64,000 bases of DNA from Streptomyces sp. NBC_00306 (GCF_036169555.1 NZ_CP108032.1:2666001-2730000); one strand, 5' to 3'; shown: positions 41,358-51,977, counted from the stretch's first letter. The notes: a model not told the origin generated them from the sequence alone. Program-made: numbers and translations.

Positions 41358-42389
41358 CTAGCGGCGGGGCTGTGCGTCCAGCACCTGCTGGAGCGCCTCG
41401 AACTCCTCGACGCACTTGCCGGATCCGAGAGCCACCGAATCCAGCGGGTCCTCGGCGATGTGGATCGGCATACCGGTCTCGCGGCGCAGCCGTTCGTCCA
41501 GGCCGCGCAGCAGTGCGCCACCGCCGGTGAGGACGATGCCGCGGTCCATGACGTCACCGGACAGCTCCGGCGGGCACTTGTCGAGCGTGGTCTTGACGGC
41601 GTCCACGATCGCGTTGACCGGTTCCTCGATCGCCTTGCGGACTTCGGCGGCCGAAATGACGACGGTCTTGGGCAGACCGGACACGAGGTCACGACCGCGG
41701 ATCTCGGTGTGCTCGTCCTTGTCCATGTCGTACGCGGAACCAATGGTGATCTTGATGTTCTCGGCGGTCCGTTCGCCGAGCAGGAGTGAGTACTCCTTCT
41801 TGATGTGCTGAATGATCGCGTTGTCCAGCTCGTCGCCGGCGACGCGAATGGACTGTGCTGTGACGATTCCGCCGAGCGAGATCACGGCGACTTCGGTGGT
41901 GCCGCCGCCGATGTCGACGACCATATTGCCGGTGGCTTCATGAACCGGGAGTCCGGAGCCGATGGCCGCGGCCATGGGCTCCTCGATGATGTGCACCTGA
42001 CGGGCGCCCGCCTGCGTCGATGCCTCGATGACCGCGCGGCGCTCGACTCCCGTGATGCCGGAGGGCACACAGACGACGACACGCGGCCGGGCGAGGTACC
42101 GGCGCTTGTGGATCTTCAGGATGAAGTAGCGGAGCATTCGCTCGGTGATCTCGAAGTCGGCGATGACGCCGTCCTTCAACGGCCGGACGGCAACGATGTT
42201 GCCCGGTGTCCGGCCGATCATCTTCTTCGCCTCGGCGCCGACCGCGAGAATGCCGCCCGTGTTGGTGTTGATGGCGACGACGGACGGCTCGTTGAGGACG
42301 ATCCCCCGGCCCCTGACGTACACCAGCGTGTTGGCGGTCCCGAGGTCGACAGCCATGTCACGGCCGATGAACGACATGTTGTTCCCCAT
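41358..42389 (-). CDS. mreB: Actin-like protein MreB
   Basis: 343 residues. Actin-fold ATPase: phosphate 1 '[15 protein letters not shown]', phosphate 2 '[19 protein letters not shown]', adenosine motif '[18 protein letters not shown]'. It assembles membrane-bound filaments that guide wall synthesis; in Streptomyces it is needed for spore-wall integrity rather than hyphal growth. ATG at 42389, with GGGAAGG about 13 nt upstream; an in-frame ATG at 42377 is preceded by GGGGAAC and is a possible alternative. First gene of the mre operon. Confidence 0.96.
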   Translation of the reverse strand: MGNNMSFIGRDMAVDLGTANTLVYVRGRGIVLNEPSVVAINTNTGGILAVGAEAKKMIGRTPGNIVAVRPLKDGVIADFEITERMLRYFILKIHKRRYLARPRVVVCVPSGITGVERRAVIEASTQAGARQVHIIEEPMAAAIGSGLPVHEATGNMVVDIGGGTTEVAVISLGGIVTAQSIRVAGDELDNAIIQHIKKEYSLLLGERTAENIKITIGSAYDMDKDEHTEIRGRDLVSGLPKTVVISAAEVRKAIEEPVNAIVDAVKTTLDKCPPELSGDVMDRGIVLTGGGALLRGLDERLRRETGMPIHIAEDPLDSVALGSGKCVEEFEALQQVLDAQPRR

Positions 42390-42572
42390 GAGGATGCGTC
42401 TGGCCTTCCCAAATCGAGCGTTGATGGCTTTTTAGGACGGCGAGGTGGGTGCTGTGGCGTGGAGGCTTCCATCGTAGTGCCGCCTGCACGGACACGGCGC
42501 GGTGGTCCACCTCTCTATAGGTGACGAGGTGTCGCAGCGATGCGTTCCCGAATTGCGCGCGCATATACCGAA

Positions 42573-42599
42573 GGGCGACCGAAATTCCTTCGGTCGCCC
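42573..42599 (-). terminator. Terminator of ndk
   Basis: Perfect 11-bp inverted repeat around ATTCC, 33 nt after the ndk stop. The remaining ~180 nt up to the mreB start hold the mre promoter region, in which I could not fix a single promoter. Confidence 0.8.
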
Positions 42600-42631
42600 C
42601 AGGTCATGAGCGCTGTTCGGCTGACGCCCGG

Positions 42632-43045
42632 TCAGGAAAGGCCCGGGAAAAAAATCTTCAGTTCCCGAATGGCGGACTCCTCCGAGTCCGAGGCGTGGAT
42701 CAGGTTCTCCCGGACGATCGTGCCGAAGTCGCCACGGATGGAGCCCGGAGCCGCGGCAATCGGGTCGGTCGGACCGGCGAGCGCGCGCATGCCCTCGATG
42801 ACCCGCTCGCCGTCGACGACCAGCGCGACGACCGGACCGGAGGCCATGAACTCGACCAGCGGCTCGTAGAAGGGCTTGCCCTTGTGCTCGCCGTAGTGCT
42901 GCTCCAGGATCTCCGCCTCGAGCGTGCGCAGCTCCAGCGCGCTGATGGTCCAGCCGGCCTTGGCCTCGATACGGCCGATGATCTCGCCGATCAGACCGCG
43001 GCGTACGGCGTCGGGCTTGAGCAGGACGAGCGTGCGCTGGCTCAC
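42632..43045 (-). CDS. ndk: Nucleoside diphosphate kinase
   Basis: 137 residues, typical length. It transfers the gamma-phosphate of ATP to other NDPs through a phospho-histidine, the H in 'RENLIHASDS' near the C-terminus. Other landmarks: 'TLVLLKPDAVRRGLIGEI', 'PFYEPLVEFMASGPV' and 'GSIRGDFG'. GTG start with GAAGGAGC 7 nt upstream. It stands between DUF4233 and mreB with its own terminator. Confidence 0.97.
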   Translation of the reverse strand: MSQRTLVLLKPDAVRRGLIGEIIGRIEAKAGWTISALELRTLEAEILEQHYGEHKGKPFYEPLVEFMASGPVVALVVDGERVIEGMRALAGPTDPIAAAPGSIRGDFGTIVRENLIHASDSEESAIRELKIFFPGLS

Positions 43046-43138
43046 GGATCGAGCTCCTTCAGTGCAGGTAAGGGTGCGAGTGTTCAGAGGCTACAGGGCC
43101 GAACGGGGCCGAGATCACTCAGCGTCAGGCCCGGGGGT

Positions 43139-43483
43139 TCACTCCGGGACCGGGTCCTGGGCCGCCCATCTCGCCTTCGCCTCGTCGATCTTGCGGCCGT
43201 AGTGCACGGAGGCCCACCACAGGCCCGCGAACACCGCTCCCAGGAAGAACATCGTGGGCACCACGAACCCGCTCGCGATCAGCGCGATCTGCAGAGCCCA
43301 GCCGAGCTGGACCCCGCCGGGGCGGGTGATCATCCCGCACAGCAGCACCGACAGCACCATCCCGACGCCGCACACCGTCCAGACGGTGGCGGTCGACAGG
43401 CCGTCCGACTTCATGGCGACGAGGCCGGCGAAACCGATGACGAAGAATTCACCGATGAGAGTGGAAGCGCAGAGCGTTCGCAT
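43139..43483 (-). CDS. DUF4233 membrane protein
   Basis: 114 residues with three to four hydrophobic helices ('EFFVIGFAGLVAM', 'CGVGMVLSVLLCGM', 'LQIALIASGFVVPTMFFLGAVF'). Actinobacterial DUF4233 proteins sit beside folC, as here (6 nt after the folC stop), so they are co-expressed. Function unknown. Confidence 0.85.
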   Translation of the reverse strand: MRTLCASTLIGEFFVIGFAGLVAMKSDGLSTATVWTVCGVGMVLSVLLCGMITRPGGVQLGWALQIALIASGFVVPTMFFLGAVFAGLWWASVHYGRKIDEAKARWAAQDPVPE

Positions 43484-43489
43484 CAGCGG

Positions 43490-44980
43490 TCAGCCCCTCT
43501 TCAGCAGCAGCCGGGCTTCGCCGACCGTGATCACCGAGCCGGTCACCAGCACACCAGCGCCCGCGTATTCGGCTTCTTCCTCGGCGAGCGTGATCGCCGC
43601 CTCCAGTGCCTCGTCGAGCCGTGGCTCGACGACCACCCGGTCGTCGCCGAAGATCTCGACGGCGACCCCCGCCAGGGTGTCGACATCCATCGCCCGATGA
43701 CTGGAGTTCTGGGTGATGACGACCTCGGCGAAGATCGGCTCGAACGCCTCCAGCAGTCCGCGCACATCCTTCTCGCCGCTCGCGCCCACGACACCGATGA
43801 GCCGGGAGAACCCGAAGGCCTCGGTGACCGCTTCGGCGCTCGCCCGCGCTCCCGCCGGGTTGTGCGCCGCGTCCAGGACGACGGTCGGGCTGCGGCGCAC
43901 GACCTCCAGCCTGCCGGGCGAGGTCACGGCGGCGAACGCCTTGCGGACGGTGTCCGCGTCCAGCGCACCCGTCTGCTCGGCGCCGACACCGAAGAAAGCC
44001 TCGACCGCGGCCAGCGCCACCGCCGCGTTGCGCGCCTGGTGTGCCCCGTACAGCGGAAGGAAGATCTCGTCGTACTCGCCGCCGAGGCCGCGCAGCGTCA
44101 GCTGCTGACCGCCGACCGCGACCTCCCGGGACACCAGACCGAACTCCATGCCCTCGCGGGCCACCGTGGCATCGACCTCCACGGCCTTCTTCAGCATCAC
44201 CTGCGCGGCGTCCACGGGCTGCTGCGCCAGGATGACGGTCGCGCCCTCCTTGATGACACCGGCCTTCTCGGCCGCGATCTCACCGGGGGTGGAGCCGAGC
44301 CGGTCGGTGTGGTCCAGGTCGATCGGGGTGATCACGGCGACCGAGGCGTCGATCACGTTCGTCGCGTCCCAGCTGCCGCCCATACCGACCTCGACGACCG
44401 CCACGTCCACGGGCGCGTCGGCGAAGGCGGCGTACGCCATACCGGTGAGCACCTCGAAGAAGGAGAGCCGGAACTCCTGCGACTGGTCGACCATCTCGAC
44501 GTACGGCTTGATGTCCTCGTACGTCTCGATGAAGCGCTCGGCCTCGATCGGGGCGCCGTCGAGGCTGATCCGCTCGGTGATCGACTGCACATGCGGCGAG
44601 GTGTACCGGCCGGTGCGCAGCTCGAAGGCGGAGAGCAGGGCCTCGATCATGCGGGCGGTGGAGGTCTTGCCGTTCGTTCCGGTGATGTGGATCGAGGGAT
44701 ACGCCCGCTGGGGCTCCCCCAGCACATCCATCAGGGCGGCGATCCGGGCGACGGACGGCTCCAGCTTGGTCTCGCCCCAGCGGCCGGCCAGCTCCTGCTC
44801 CACGGCGCGGAGTGCCTTGTCCACCTCCGGGTCCGCGGGCCGGGCAGGTGCGGCGTCACCCTGGGGTACGCCGGCCTGCGCGCGCAGGGTACGGCTGCCG
44901 GCCTCGATCACCGCCAGGTCGGGATCACGGTCGGTCTCGGCGTCGACGATCTCGTCGAAAGGGTCGGGCTGCTCACTCAC
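43490..44980 (-). CDS. folC: Folylpolyglutamate synthase / dihydrofolate synthase
   Basis: 496 residues. Mur-ligase-type ATPase that adds glutamates to folates and, in bacteria, converts dihydropteroate to dihydrofolate. P-loop 'HITGTNGKTSTARMIEALL', 'GRYTSPHVQSITERISLDG', 'VVEVGMGGSWDATNVI', 'ITPIDLDHTDRLG' and 'VLDAAHNPAGA'. The first ~65 residues before the P-loop domain form an acidic, low-complexity extension. GTG start without a strong ribosome-binding site. Confidence 0.95.
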   Translation of the reverse strand: MSEQPDPFDEIVDAETDRDPDLAVIEAGSRTLRAQAGVPQGDAAPARPADPEVDKALRAVEQELAGRWGETKLEPSVARIAALMDVLGEPQRAYPSIHITGTNGKTSTARMIEALLSAFELRTGRYTSPHVQSITERISLDGAPIEAERFIETYEDIKPYVEMVDQSQEFRLSFFEVLTGMAYAAFADAPVDVAVVEVGMGGSWDATNVIDASVAVITPIDLDHTDRLGSTPGEIAAEKAGVIKEGATVILAQQPVDAAQVMLKKAVEVDATVAREGMEFGLVSREVAVGGQQLTLRGLGGEYDEIFLPLYGAHQARNAAVALAAVEAFFGVGAEQTGALDADTVRKAFAAVTSPGRLEVVRRSPTVVLDAAHNPAGARASAEAVTEAFGFSRLIGVVGASGEKDVRGLLEAFEPIFAEVVITQNSSHRAMDVDTLAGVAVEIFGDDRVVVEPRLDEALEAAITLAEEEAEYAGAGVLVTGSVITVGEARLLLKRG

Positions 44981-45015
44981 AGGGCCAGTCTACGGAGCCC
45001 TCGCCCCGACACGGA

Positions 45016-45058
45016 GCTCCGCCCCGGACCCCCGTGTTCTCGGGGTCCGGGGCGGAGC
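45016..45058 (-). terminator. Hairpin between valS and folC
   Basis: Perfect 17-bp stem with a 9-nt loop, 9 nt after the valS stop. A strong terminator, although folC may still be reached by read-through because its start is only 36 nt away. Confidence 0.8.
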
Positions 45059-45066
45059 GGTGTACA

Positions 45067-47691
45067 TCAGGCCGGCGGCAGGCGGTCCAGCTGCGCGCTG
45101 ATCCGCTCGATGTCCTCCTCGGCCTTGGCGAGCCGGGTACGGATCTTGTCGACCACGTTGTCCGGGGCCTTGGCCAGGAACGCCTCGTTGCCGAGCTTGC
45201 CGTGCGCCTGGGCCTTCTCCTTCTCGGCCGCCGCGAGGTCCTTCGCGAGCCGCTTGCGCTCGGCGGCGACGTCGATGGTGCCGGACAGGTCGAGGGCGAC
45301 CGTGGCTCCGGCGACCGGCAGGGTCGCGGTCGCGCTGAAGGCCTCGCCCTCCGGCTGGAGCCGCAGCAGCTGCCGGATCGCGGCCTCGTGCGGCGCGAGA
45401 GCGGTGCCGTCGAGGGTGAGCCGGGCGGGGACCTTCTGACCGGGCTGGAGGCCCTGGTCGGAACGGAAGCGGCGGACTTCGGTGACGACGCGCTGGAGGT
45501 TCTCGATCTCCCGCTCGGCGGCGTCGTCGCGGAAGCCGCTGTCGGCCGGCCACTCGGCGATGACGATCGACTCCCGGCCGGTCAGCGTGGTCCAGAGCGT
45601 CTCGGTGACGAACGGAACCACGGGGTGCAGCAGCCGCAGCATGACGTCGAGGACCTCACCGAGGACCCGGCCGGATGCCTTGGCCGCCTCGCCACCGCCG
45701 AAGAAGACGGTCTTGGACAGCTCGACGTACCAGTCGAAGACCTCGTCCCACGCGAAGTGGTAGAGCGAGTCCGACAGCTTCGAGAACTGGTAGTCCTCGT
45801 AGTACGCGTCGACCTCGGCCACCGTCTTGTTGAGCCGCGACAGGATCCACCGGTCGGTCGCCGACAGCTGCTCGACCGGCGGCAGTTCGCCCTCGATCGT
45901 CGCACCGTTCATCAGCGCGAAACGGGTGGCGTTCCAGATCTTGTTGGCGAAGTTCCGGGACGCCTGGACCCAGTCCTCGCCGATCGGGACGTCGACCCCC
46001 GGATTGGCGCCGCGGGCCAGGGTGAAGCGGACGGCGTCGGAGCCGTAACTGTCCATCCAGTCCAGCGGGTTGACCGCGTTCCCGAACGACTTCGACATCT
46101 TCTTGCCGAACTGGTCGCGGACCATGCCGTGCAGGGCGATGGTGTGGAACGGAGGTGTGCCGTCCATCGCGTACAGCCCGAACATCATCATCCGGGCGAC
46201 CCAGAAGAAGAGGATGTCGTAGCCCGTGACCAGGACGGAGTTCGGGTAGAACTTCGCCAGGCTGTCGGTCTGTTCGGGCCAGCCGAGCGTCGAGAAGGGC
46301 CACAGACCCGAGGAGAACCAGGTGTCCAGGACATCGGTGTCCTGCGTCCAGCCGTCGCCGCTCGGGGGCTGCTCGTCGGGTCCGACGCAGACGACCTCAC
46401 CGTTCGGGCCGTACCAGACCGGGATGCGGTGGCCCCACCACAACTGGCGTGAGATGCACCAGTCGTGGAGGTTGTCGACCCAGTCGAAGTAGCGCTTCTC
46501 CATCTCCTGCGGGTGGATCTTGACGCGGCCGTCACGGACCGCGTCACCGGCGGCCTTGGCGAGCGGGCCGACCTTGACCCACCACTGCATCGACAGACGC
46601 GGCTCGATGGTGGTCTTGCAGCGGGAGCAGTGCCCGACGGAGTGGGTGTAGGGACGCTTCTCGGCGACGATCCGGCCGTCCGCGCGCAGTGCGGCGACGA
46701 TGGCGCTGCGGGCCTCCAGCCGGTCCAGGCCCTGGAAGGGGCCGTGCGCGGTGATGATGGCGTGCTCGTCCATGACGGCGAGGTTCGGCAGCCCGTGGCG
46801 CTGGCCGATCTCGAAGTCGTTCGGGTCGTGGGCGGGCGTCACCTTGACGGCGCCGGTGCCGAACTCGGGATCGACGTGCTCGTCGGCGACGACCGGGATG
46901 CGGCGACCGGTGAGGGGCAGCACGATCTCGGTGCCGACGAGGTGCTTGTAGCGCTCGTCGTCGGGGTGAACGGCGACACCGGTGTCACCGAGCATCGTCT
47001 CGGCGCGGGTGGTGGCGACGACGATCGACGCCTCGCCCTCGCCGTAGCGGATGGAGACGAGCTCTCCCTCGTCGTCCTGGTACTCCACCTCGATGTCCGA
47101 GATGGCGGTGAGACAGCGCGGGCACCAGTTGATGATGCGCTCGGCGCGGTAGATCAGCTCGTCGTCGTACAGCCGCTTGAAGATGGTCTGGACGGCCTGG
47201 GACAGGCCCTCGTCCATGGTGAAGCGCTCGCGCGACCACGCGACACCGTCTCCGAGGCGCCGCATCTGCCCAGAGATCTGGCCACCGGACTCCGCCTTCC
47301 ACTGCCAGACACGCTCGACGAACTCCTCGCGGCCCAGGTCGTGACGGGACTTGCCCTCCTTGGCGAGTTCGCGCTCGACGACGTTCTGGGTCGCGATGCC
47401 GGCGTGGTCCATGCCGGGCTGCCACAGCGTCTCGAACCCCTGCATCCGCTTACGGCGGGTGAGGGCGTCGATCAGGGTGTGCTCGAAGGCATGGCCCAGG
47501 TGCAGGCTTCCGGTGACGTTCGGCGGCGGGATGACAACGGTGAACGGCGGCTTGTCGCTCTTCGCGTCGGCCTCGAAGTAACCGCGCTCCACCCAGCGCT
47601 CGTACAGCTTCCCCTCTACCTCGGCCGGCGCGTACTGGGTCGGCAGTTCGGTGATGGGCGCTGGGTTCTGCTGCTGAGAGTTCTCGGTCAC
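45067..47691 (-). CDS. valS: Valyl-tRNA synthetase
   Basis: 874 residues, class Ia synthetase. HIGH motif in '[15 protein letters not shown]' (about 55-70), editing domain with '[20 protein letters not shown]', KMSKS in '[10 protein letters not shown]' (about 540), and a C-terminal coiled-coil arm ('[18 protein letters not shown]') that contacts tRNA-Val. '[16 protein letters not shown]' supplies a zinc-type pair. GTG start. It charges tRNA-Val and hydrolyses Thr-tRNA-Val. Divergent from the Pro/Gln-rich protein gene 136 nt away. Confidence 0.97.
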   Translation of the reverse strand: MTENSQQQNPAPITELPTQYAPAEVEGKLYERWVERGYFEADAKSDKPPFTVVIPPPNVTGSLHLGHAFEHTLIDALTRRKRMQGFETLWQPGMDHAGIATQNVVERELAKEGKSRHDLGREEFVERVWQWKAESGGQISGQMRRLGDGVAWSRERFTMDEGLSQAVQTIFKRLYDDELIYRAERIINWCPRCLTAISDIEVEYQDDEGELVSIRYGEGEASIVVATTRAETMLGDTGVAVHPDDERYKHLVGTEIVLPLTGRRIPVVADEHVDPEFGTGAVKVTPAHDPNDFEIGQRHGLPNLAVMDEHAIITAHGPFQGLDRLEARSAIVAALRADGRIVAEKRPYTHSVGHCSRCKTTIEPRLSMQWWVKVGPLAKAAGDAVRDGRVKIHPQEMEKRYFDWVDNLHDWCISRQLWWGHRIPVWYGPNGEVVCVGPDEQPPSGDGWTQDTDVLDTWFSSGLWPFSTLGWPEQTDSLAKFYPNSVLVTGYDILFFWVARMMMFGLYAMDGTPPFHTIALHGMVRDQFGKKMSKSFGNAVNPLDWMDSYGSDAVRFTLARGANPGVDVPIGEDWVQASRNFANKIWNATRFALMNGATIEGELPPVEQLSATDRWILSRLNKTVAEVDAYYEDYQFSKLSDSLYHFAWDEVFDWYVELSKTVFFGGGEAAKASGRVLGEVLDVMLRLLHPVVPFVTETLWTTLTGRESIVIAEWPADSGFRDDAAEREIENLQRVVTEVRRFRSDQGLQPGQKVPARLTLDGTALAPHEAAIRQLLRLQPEGEAFSATATLPVAGATVALDLSGTIDVAAERKRLAKDLAAAEKEKAQAHGKLGNEAFLAKAPDNVVDKIRTRLAKAEEDIERISAQLDRLPPA

Positions 47692-47827
47692 GCGCCCAGT
47701 TTAGAGGTGTCACAGGGCCGTACTGAAACGGGAATCTTCGGTAACGGTGTGGGCCCCGCTGCCCCGCGATGCGGGCGCTTGGGCCAGGATGTTCGGAACA
47801 CATAAGTTTCTGGAGGGGAACCCAGTA

Positions 47828-48781
47828 ATGAGCTACAACCAGCCGGGCCCGTACGGCGGCCAGCCTCAGCAGCCCGGACCGTATGGTCAGCCGGGTCCCT
47901 ACGGCCAGCAGCCGCCGCAGGCCCCGCAGCCCGGCTACGGGTATCCGCAGCAGCAGCCGCAGCCCGGATACGGCTACCCGCAGCAGACCCCGCCGCAGGG
48001 CGTCCCCCAGCAGCAGGGCCAGTGGGGCCAGCCGCAGCAGCCGGGCCCGTACGGCCAGCAGCCCTACGGCGGCGGCCAGGTCCCGCCCCCGCCGGGCGCC
48101 CCGAAGAAGAAGACGGGCCTGATCGTGGCGGCGTCGGTGGTGGCGCTCGCGGTGATCGCCGGTGGCGCGTACTTCTTCCTGGGCGACGGTGGCAGCAGCG
48201 ACGTCGCGGACGACGGCCCGCACAAGCTGACGACGCCGGCCACGGTCCTGGGCGAGTACAAGAAGTCCGACAGCGGCAGCGGCCCGGGCGAAGACGACTT
48301 CCTCAAGGACGCGGAGAAGAACGGCGTCAAGAACGCCAAGCAGGTCGAAGCCAGCTACCAGGTCAAGGACCCCAACAACCCGCTGGCTGGAAAGCTGTTG
48401 CAGTTCGGCGGCGTCTACGGCGAGATCGACGACCCGGAGAAGGTCGTCGACGGTGTGTTCGCCAGCATCGAGGCAGAGTCCAAGAAGGAGAAGGACTCCC
48501 AGGCCGAGCTGGTCGGCGAGCCGAAGGCATACACCCCTGCGGAGGCCGACGGCGCTGTGCTGAAGTGCCAGGCCATCAAGTCGGCGCCCAAGGACTCCGA
48601 CGCTCCCGCCGCCGGGCCCAAGGAGTTCACGATGAACGTGTGTGTCTGGGGCGACCACAGCACCCTCGGCTTTGCGATGCCGATGAACATGGCCGACCTG
48701 ATGGCGGGCAAGAGCTCATCGCCGGAGGATGCGGCAAGCATCACCGCGAAGCTCCGCAAGGAAGTGCGCGTCAAGCTGTAA
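47828..48781 (+). CDS. Pro/Gln/Gly/Tyr-rich single-pass membrane protein
   Basis: 317 residues from the ATG at 47828, which has GGAGGGGA about 8 nt upstream (a longer frame upstream lacks such a site). Residues 1-~95 are a disordered tail of 'GPYGQQ', 'QPGYGYPQQ' and similar. One transmembrane segment ('LIVAASVVALAVIAGGAYFF', ~100-119) follows 'PKKK', predicting a cytoplasmic tail and a ~195-residue extracellular domain without a recognised family. That domain has two Cys ('LKCQAIK', 'NVCVWG') that could form a disulfide. Such proteins are common in Streptomyces; function unknown. It is a single-gene unit with a terminator. Confidence 0.85.
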   Translation: MSYNQPGPYGGQPQQPGPYGQPGPYGQQPPQAPQPGYGYPQQQPQPGYGYPQQTPPQGVPQQQGQWGQPQQPGPYGQQPYGGGQVPPPPGAPKKKTGLIVAASVVALAVIAGGAYFFLGDGGSSDVADDGPHKLTTPATVLGEYKKSDSGSGPGEDDFLKDAEKNGVKNAKQVEASYQVKDPNNPLAGKLLQFGGVYGEIDDPEKVVDGVFASIEAESKKEKDSQAELVGEPKAYTPAEADGAVLKCQAIKSAPKDSDAPAAGPKEFTMNVCVWGDHSTLGFAMPMNMADLMAGKSSSPEDAASITAKLRKEVRVKL

Positions 48782-48836
48782 GTGGGCACCCGGTTCCGGG
48801 GCCCTCCCGTGGGCAGGGAACCGGCGCCACACGATG

Positions 48837-48866
48837 GTGGGCCCGGCCAGTTGTGGCCGGGCCCAC
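48837..48866 (+). terminator. Terminator after the Pro/Gln-rich protein gene
   Basis: Perfect 13-bp stem around GTTG, 55 nt after the stop at 48781. Confidence 0.75.
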
Positions 48867-48920
48867 ATGCGATACGAGCGTGGCGCGCAACCCCCGAGCC
48901 GGACCCGCGCGCAGCAACGC

Positions 48921-48960
48921 AAAGGGGCGCCCGGCCAGTTCGCCGGCCGGGCGCCCCTTT
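48921..48960. terminator. Bidirectional terminator serving clpX
   Basis: Perfect 16-bp inverted repeat, AAAGGGGCGCCCGGCC-type arms with an 8-nt loop. The minus-strand product would end in CCCCTTT, 24 nt after the clpX stop. Confidence 0.85.
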
Positions 48961-48984
48961 CGTATGCGTACAAGCAAGCAGGCG

Positions 48985-50268
48985 TTACGCCGACTTCTCG
49001 TGGCGCCCCTCGTTCTTCACGACCCGCGGCACCAGCGTCGGGTTCACGTTGTTGTGGACCACGTCCTCCGTGATGACGACCCGGGCCACGTCCTTGCGGG
49101 ACGGGACCTCGTACATCACCGACATCAGGACCTCTTCCATGATGGCCCGCAGGCCACGCGCGCCCGTGCCGCGCAGGATCGCCTGGTCCGCGATCGCCTC
49201 CAGCGCCGGGCGGTCGAAGTCCAGCTCCACGCCGTCGAGTTCGAACAGCCGCTGGTACTGCTTCACCAGCGCGTTCCGCGGCTCGACCAGGATCTGGAGC
49301 AGTGCCTCGCGGTCCAGGTTGTGCACCGAGGTCAGTACGGGGAGGCGGCCGATGAACTCCGGGATCATCCCGAACTTCACCAGGTCCTCCGGCATGACCT
49401 CCTGGAACTGGTCGCTCGCCTCGATCTCGCGCTTCGAGCGGATCGTCGCGCCGAAGCCGATGCCCTTCGCTCCCGCCCGCGACTCGATAATCTTCTCCAG
49501 GCCGGCGAACGCGCCGCCCACGATGAAGAGCACGTTCGTCGTGTCGATCTGGATGAACTCCTGGTGCGGGTGCTTGCGGCCGCCCTGGGGCGGGACCGAG
49601 GCCGTCGTGCCCTCCAGGATCTTCAGCAGCGCCTGCTGGACGCCCTCACCGGACACGTCCCGCGTGATCGACGGGTTTTCGCTCTTACGGGCGACCTTGT
49701 CGATCTCGTCGATGTAGATGATCCCGGTCTCGGCCTTCTTGACGTCGTAGTCGGCCGCCTGGATCAGCTTGAGCAGGATGTTCTCGACGTCCTCGCCGAC
49801 GTATCCCGCCTCCGTCAGCGCCGTCGCGTCGGCGATGGCGAACGGGACGTTCAGCATGCGGGCGAGCGTCTGGGCCAGCAGCGTCTTGCCGGAGCCCGTG
49901 GGGCCCAGCAGGAGGATGTTGGACTTCGCGAGCTCGATCGCGTCGTCCCGGCCCGCGCCTCCGCCGTTCTCGCCGGCCTGGACGCGCTTGTAGTGGTTGT
50001 ACACGGCCACCGAGAGGGCCTTCTTCGCGGGCTCCTGCCCGACGACGTACCCCTCGAGGAACTCGTAGATCTCACGAGGCTTGGGAAGTTCTTCCCAGCG
50101 GACCTCGCTCGTCTCGGCGAGCTCCTCCTCGATGATCTCGTTGCAGAGGTCGATGCACTCGTCGCAGATGTACACACCGGGCCCTGCGATGAGCTTCTTC
50201 ACCTGCTTCTGGCTCTTTCCGCAGAACGAGCACTTGAGCAGGTCGCCGCCATCACCGATGCGTGCCAC
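48985..50268 (-). CDS. clpX: ATP-dependent Clp protease ATP-binding subunit ClpX
   Basis: 427 residues from the GTG at 50268 ('[19 protein letters not shown]' follows); the longer frame upstream lies in the intergenic region. The zinc-binding domain has 'CSFCGKSQ' and 'CDECIDLC'. The AAA+ module has Walker A 'GPTGSGKT', Walker B 'IIYIDEIDK', and the ClpP-docking IGF loop in 'KGIGFGATI'. It unfolds ssrA-tagged and other substrates and feeds them to ClpP1P2. Separated from clpP2 by 145 nt containing a hairpin, so it probably has its own promoter. GGGGAAG is about 7 nt upstream of the start. Confidence 0.97.
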   Translation of the reverse strand: MARIGDGGDLLKCSFCGKSQKQVKKLIAGPGVYICDECIDLCNEIIEEELAETSEVRWEELPKPREIYEFLEGYVVGQEPAKKALSVAVYNHYKRVQAGENGGGAGRDDAIELAKSNILLLGPTGSGKTLLAQTLARMLNVPFAIADATALTEAGYVGEDVENILLKLIQAADYDVKKAETGIIYIDEIDKVARKSENPSITRDVSGEGVQQALLKILEGTTASVPPQGGRKHPHQEFIQIDTTNVLFIVGGAFAGLEKIIESRAGAKGIGFGATIRSKREIEASDQFQEVMPEDLVKFGMIPEFIGRLPVLTSVHNLDREALLQILVEPRNALVKQYQRLFELDGVELDFDRPALEAIADQAILRGTGARGLRAIMEEVLMSVMYEVPSRKDVARVVITEDVVHNNVNPTLVPRVVKNEGRHEKSA

Positions 50269-50365
50269 GAGGTGCTTCCCCTTCGCCTGGGAGCAGCTTG
50301 GTTCAGCCGGCTCCTGGTGCCTCATATCCGACGGTACCTTGCCGGGCCCCTCGTTCGGGCCCCCC

Positions 50366-50399
50366 TTGGCGCGGTTCACATTGTCGTGCACCGCGCCAA
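50366..50399 (-). terminator. Terminator after the clpP1-clpP2 operon
   Basis: Perfect 10-bp inverted repeat (TTGGCGCGGT) with a 14-nt loop, 15 nt beyond the clpP2 stop and upstream of clpX. It suggests clpX is transcribed separately. Confidence 0.7.
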
Positions 50400-50413
50400 A
50401 GGCTCCGCACCGG

Positions 50414-51082
50414 TCAGGCGGCCGCTGCGGCCGTGCTCTTGCGGGTGGAGACGATCTGGTCGACAAGACCGTACGCCAGGGCGTCCTCGGCGGTCAGGAT
50501 CTTGTCGCGCTCGATGTCGTCGCGGACCTTCTCGATGGGCGTGGTGGAGTGCTTGGCCAGCATCTCCTCCAGCTGCACACGCATGCGCAGGATCTCGTTG
50601 GCCGCGATCTCCAGGTCGGAGAGCTGCTCCCGGCCGGTCTGCGAGGACGGCTGGTGGATCAGCACACGGGCGTGCGGCAGGGCCATCCGCTTGCCGGGGG
50701 TGCCGGCGGCGAGCAGCACGGCCGCGGCGGAGGCCGCCTGGCCCATGCACACGGTCTGGATGTCCGGCTTCACGAACTGCATCGTGTCGTAGATGGCCGT
50801 GAGGGCCGTGAACGAGCCGCCGGGGCTGTTGATGTAGATCGAGATGTCGCGGTCCGGGTCCATGGACTCCAGGCACAGCAGCTGCGCCATGACGTCATTG
50901 GCCGATGCGTCGTCGATCTGGACGCCGAGGAAGATCACGCGCTCCTCGAACAGCTTCGCGTACGGGTCGTACTCACGCACACCCTGCGACGTGCGCTCGA
51001 CGAAGCGCGGGACGACGTAGCGGTTGTCCACCTGCGGGCCGGTGTAGAGGCCGCTGGCGGAGGCGCCGGGGTAGTTGCTCAT
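50414..51082 (-). CDS. clpP2: ClpP-family protease subunit ClpP2
   Basis: 222 residues from the ATG at 51082 ('[15 protein letters not shown]'). An ATG at 51097 (227 residues) is possible; I preferred the internal ATG because GGTGA stands about 9 nt before it. Serine protease triad: Ser in '[14 protein letters not shown]', His in 'RVLIHQPS', and an Asp further on. Actinobacterial ClpP1 and ClpP2 form a mixed tetradecamer that works with ClpX or ClpC. It lies 70 nt after the clpP1 stop in the same operon. Confidence 0.95.
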   Translation of the reverse strand: MSNYPGASASGLYTGPQVDNRYVVPRFVERTSQGVREYDPYAKLFEERVIFLGVQIDDASANDVMAQLLCLESMDPDRDISIYINSPGGSFTALTAIYDTMQFVKPDIQTVCMGQAASAAAVLLAAGTPGKRMALPHARVLIHQPSSQTGREQLSDLEIAANEILRMRVQLEEMLAKHSTTPIEKVRDDIERDKILTAEDALAYGLVDQIVSTRKSTAAAAA

Positions 51083-51152
51083 ATGGGTGTTCACCATCCT
51101 GGTGGCGTACTGCGGGCTTGGGTGGCTGGGGGCGGGTCGTCCGGCTGCGGGC

Positions 51153-51770
51153 TCAGGCGCCGGTGCCGCCGCCGCCCGGAACGCCCGATGCGGCGGAGAT
51201 GATCTCGTCGATGAGGCCGTAGTCCTTGGCCTCATCGGCCGTGAACCAGCGGTCGCGGTCGCCGTCGCGGATGATCGCCTCGACGGTCTGGCCGGAGTGG
51301 TGGGCGGTGATCTCCGCCATGCGCTGCTTCGTGCGGAGCAGGTACTCGGCCTGGATCTTGATGTCGGAGGCGGTGCCGCCGAGTCCGGCCGAACCCTGGT
51401 GCATGAGGATGTCGGTATTGGGAAGCGCGAAGCGCTTGCCGACCGCGCCGCCGGTCAGCAGGAACTGGCCCATCGAGGCCGCCATGCCCATACCGATGGT
51501 CACCACGTCGTTCGGGATGTACTGCATGGTGTCGTAGACCGCCATGCCGGCTGTCACCGAACCGCCGGGGCTGTTGATGTAGAGGTAGATGTCCTTGTCC
51601 GGGTCAGCGGCAAGGAGCAGCATCTGCGCCGTGATCTTGTTGGCGATGTCGTCGTCGACCTGCTGGCCGAGGAAGATGATGCGCTCGCCGAGCAGCCGGT
51701 TGTAGACATGGTCGCCGAGGCCACCACCGATAGACGGCTCACCGGCGGCGTTAGGCATCAGATTCGTCAC
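51153..51770 (-). CDS. clpP1: ClpP-family protease subunit ClpP1
   Basis: 205 residues from the GTG at 51770, which has AGGTGG five nt upstream; an ATG at 51758 is a weaker alternative. Catalytic Ser in '[14 protein letters not shown]', His in '[10 protein letters not shown]', plus '[20 protein letters not shown]'. Together with ClpP2 it forms the Clp proteolytic core. The upstream region carries a -10 TAGGGT and a ClgR-type operator, consistent with ClgR-activated expression. Confidence 0.96.
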   Translation of the reverse strand: MTNLMPNAAGEPSIGGGLGDHVYNRLLGERIIFLGQQVDDDIANKITAQMLLLAADPDKDIYLYINSPGGSVTAGMAVYDTMQYIPNDVVTIGMGMAASMGQFLLTGGAVGKRFALPNTDILMHQGSAGLGGTASDIKIQAEYLLRTKQRMAEITAHHSGQTVEAIIRDGDRDRWFTADEAKDYGLIDEIISAASGVPGGGGTGA

Positions 51771-51859
51771 GTATCCACCTGCTCGTCTCTGACGGCTGCC
51801 TGCCGTCTCAGCGTCTTCGTAACCGGGGGCGGGTACTCCCCTGCCCTCGTACTCATGGA

Positions 51860-51865
51860 CCCTAA
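51860..51865 (-). promoter_or_regulatory. -10 element of the clpP1 promoter
   Basis: TAGGGT on the minus strand, matching the Streptomyces -10 pattern; transcription would begin near 51853, about 85 nt upstream of the GTG. No good -35 is visible, as expected for an activator-dependent promoter. Confidence 0.6.
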
Positions 51866-51902
51866 CGCGCTGGTCGGCGGGACCCATCCCGGTTCCCGAA
51901 CT

Positions 51903-51916
51903 GTTCGCTGGGAGCG
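51903..51916. promoter_or_regulatory. ClgR-type operator upstream of clpP1
   Basis: GTTCGC-TGGGA-GCG exactly fits the GTTCGC-N5-GCG motif that I recall for the Streptomyces Clp regulator ClgR. It is centred about 57 nt upstream of the predicted start, a position suited to activation. Confidence 0.75.
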
Positions 51917-51946
51917 CAAGGTGGTTGGGGTACGTGCGTACGGCGA

Positions 51947-51977
51947 CGGGCCCCGGGCGCAGTGCGTCCGGGGCCCG
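51947..51977 (-). terminator. Terminator of tig
   Basis: Perfect 10-bp inverted repeat (CGGGCCCCGG) with an 11-nt loop, 22 nt after the tig stop and before the ClgR operator. Confidence 0.7.
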
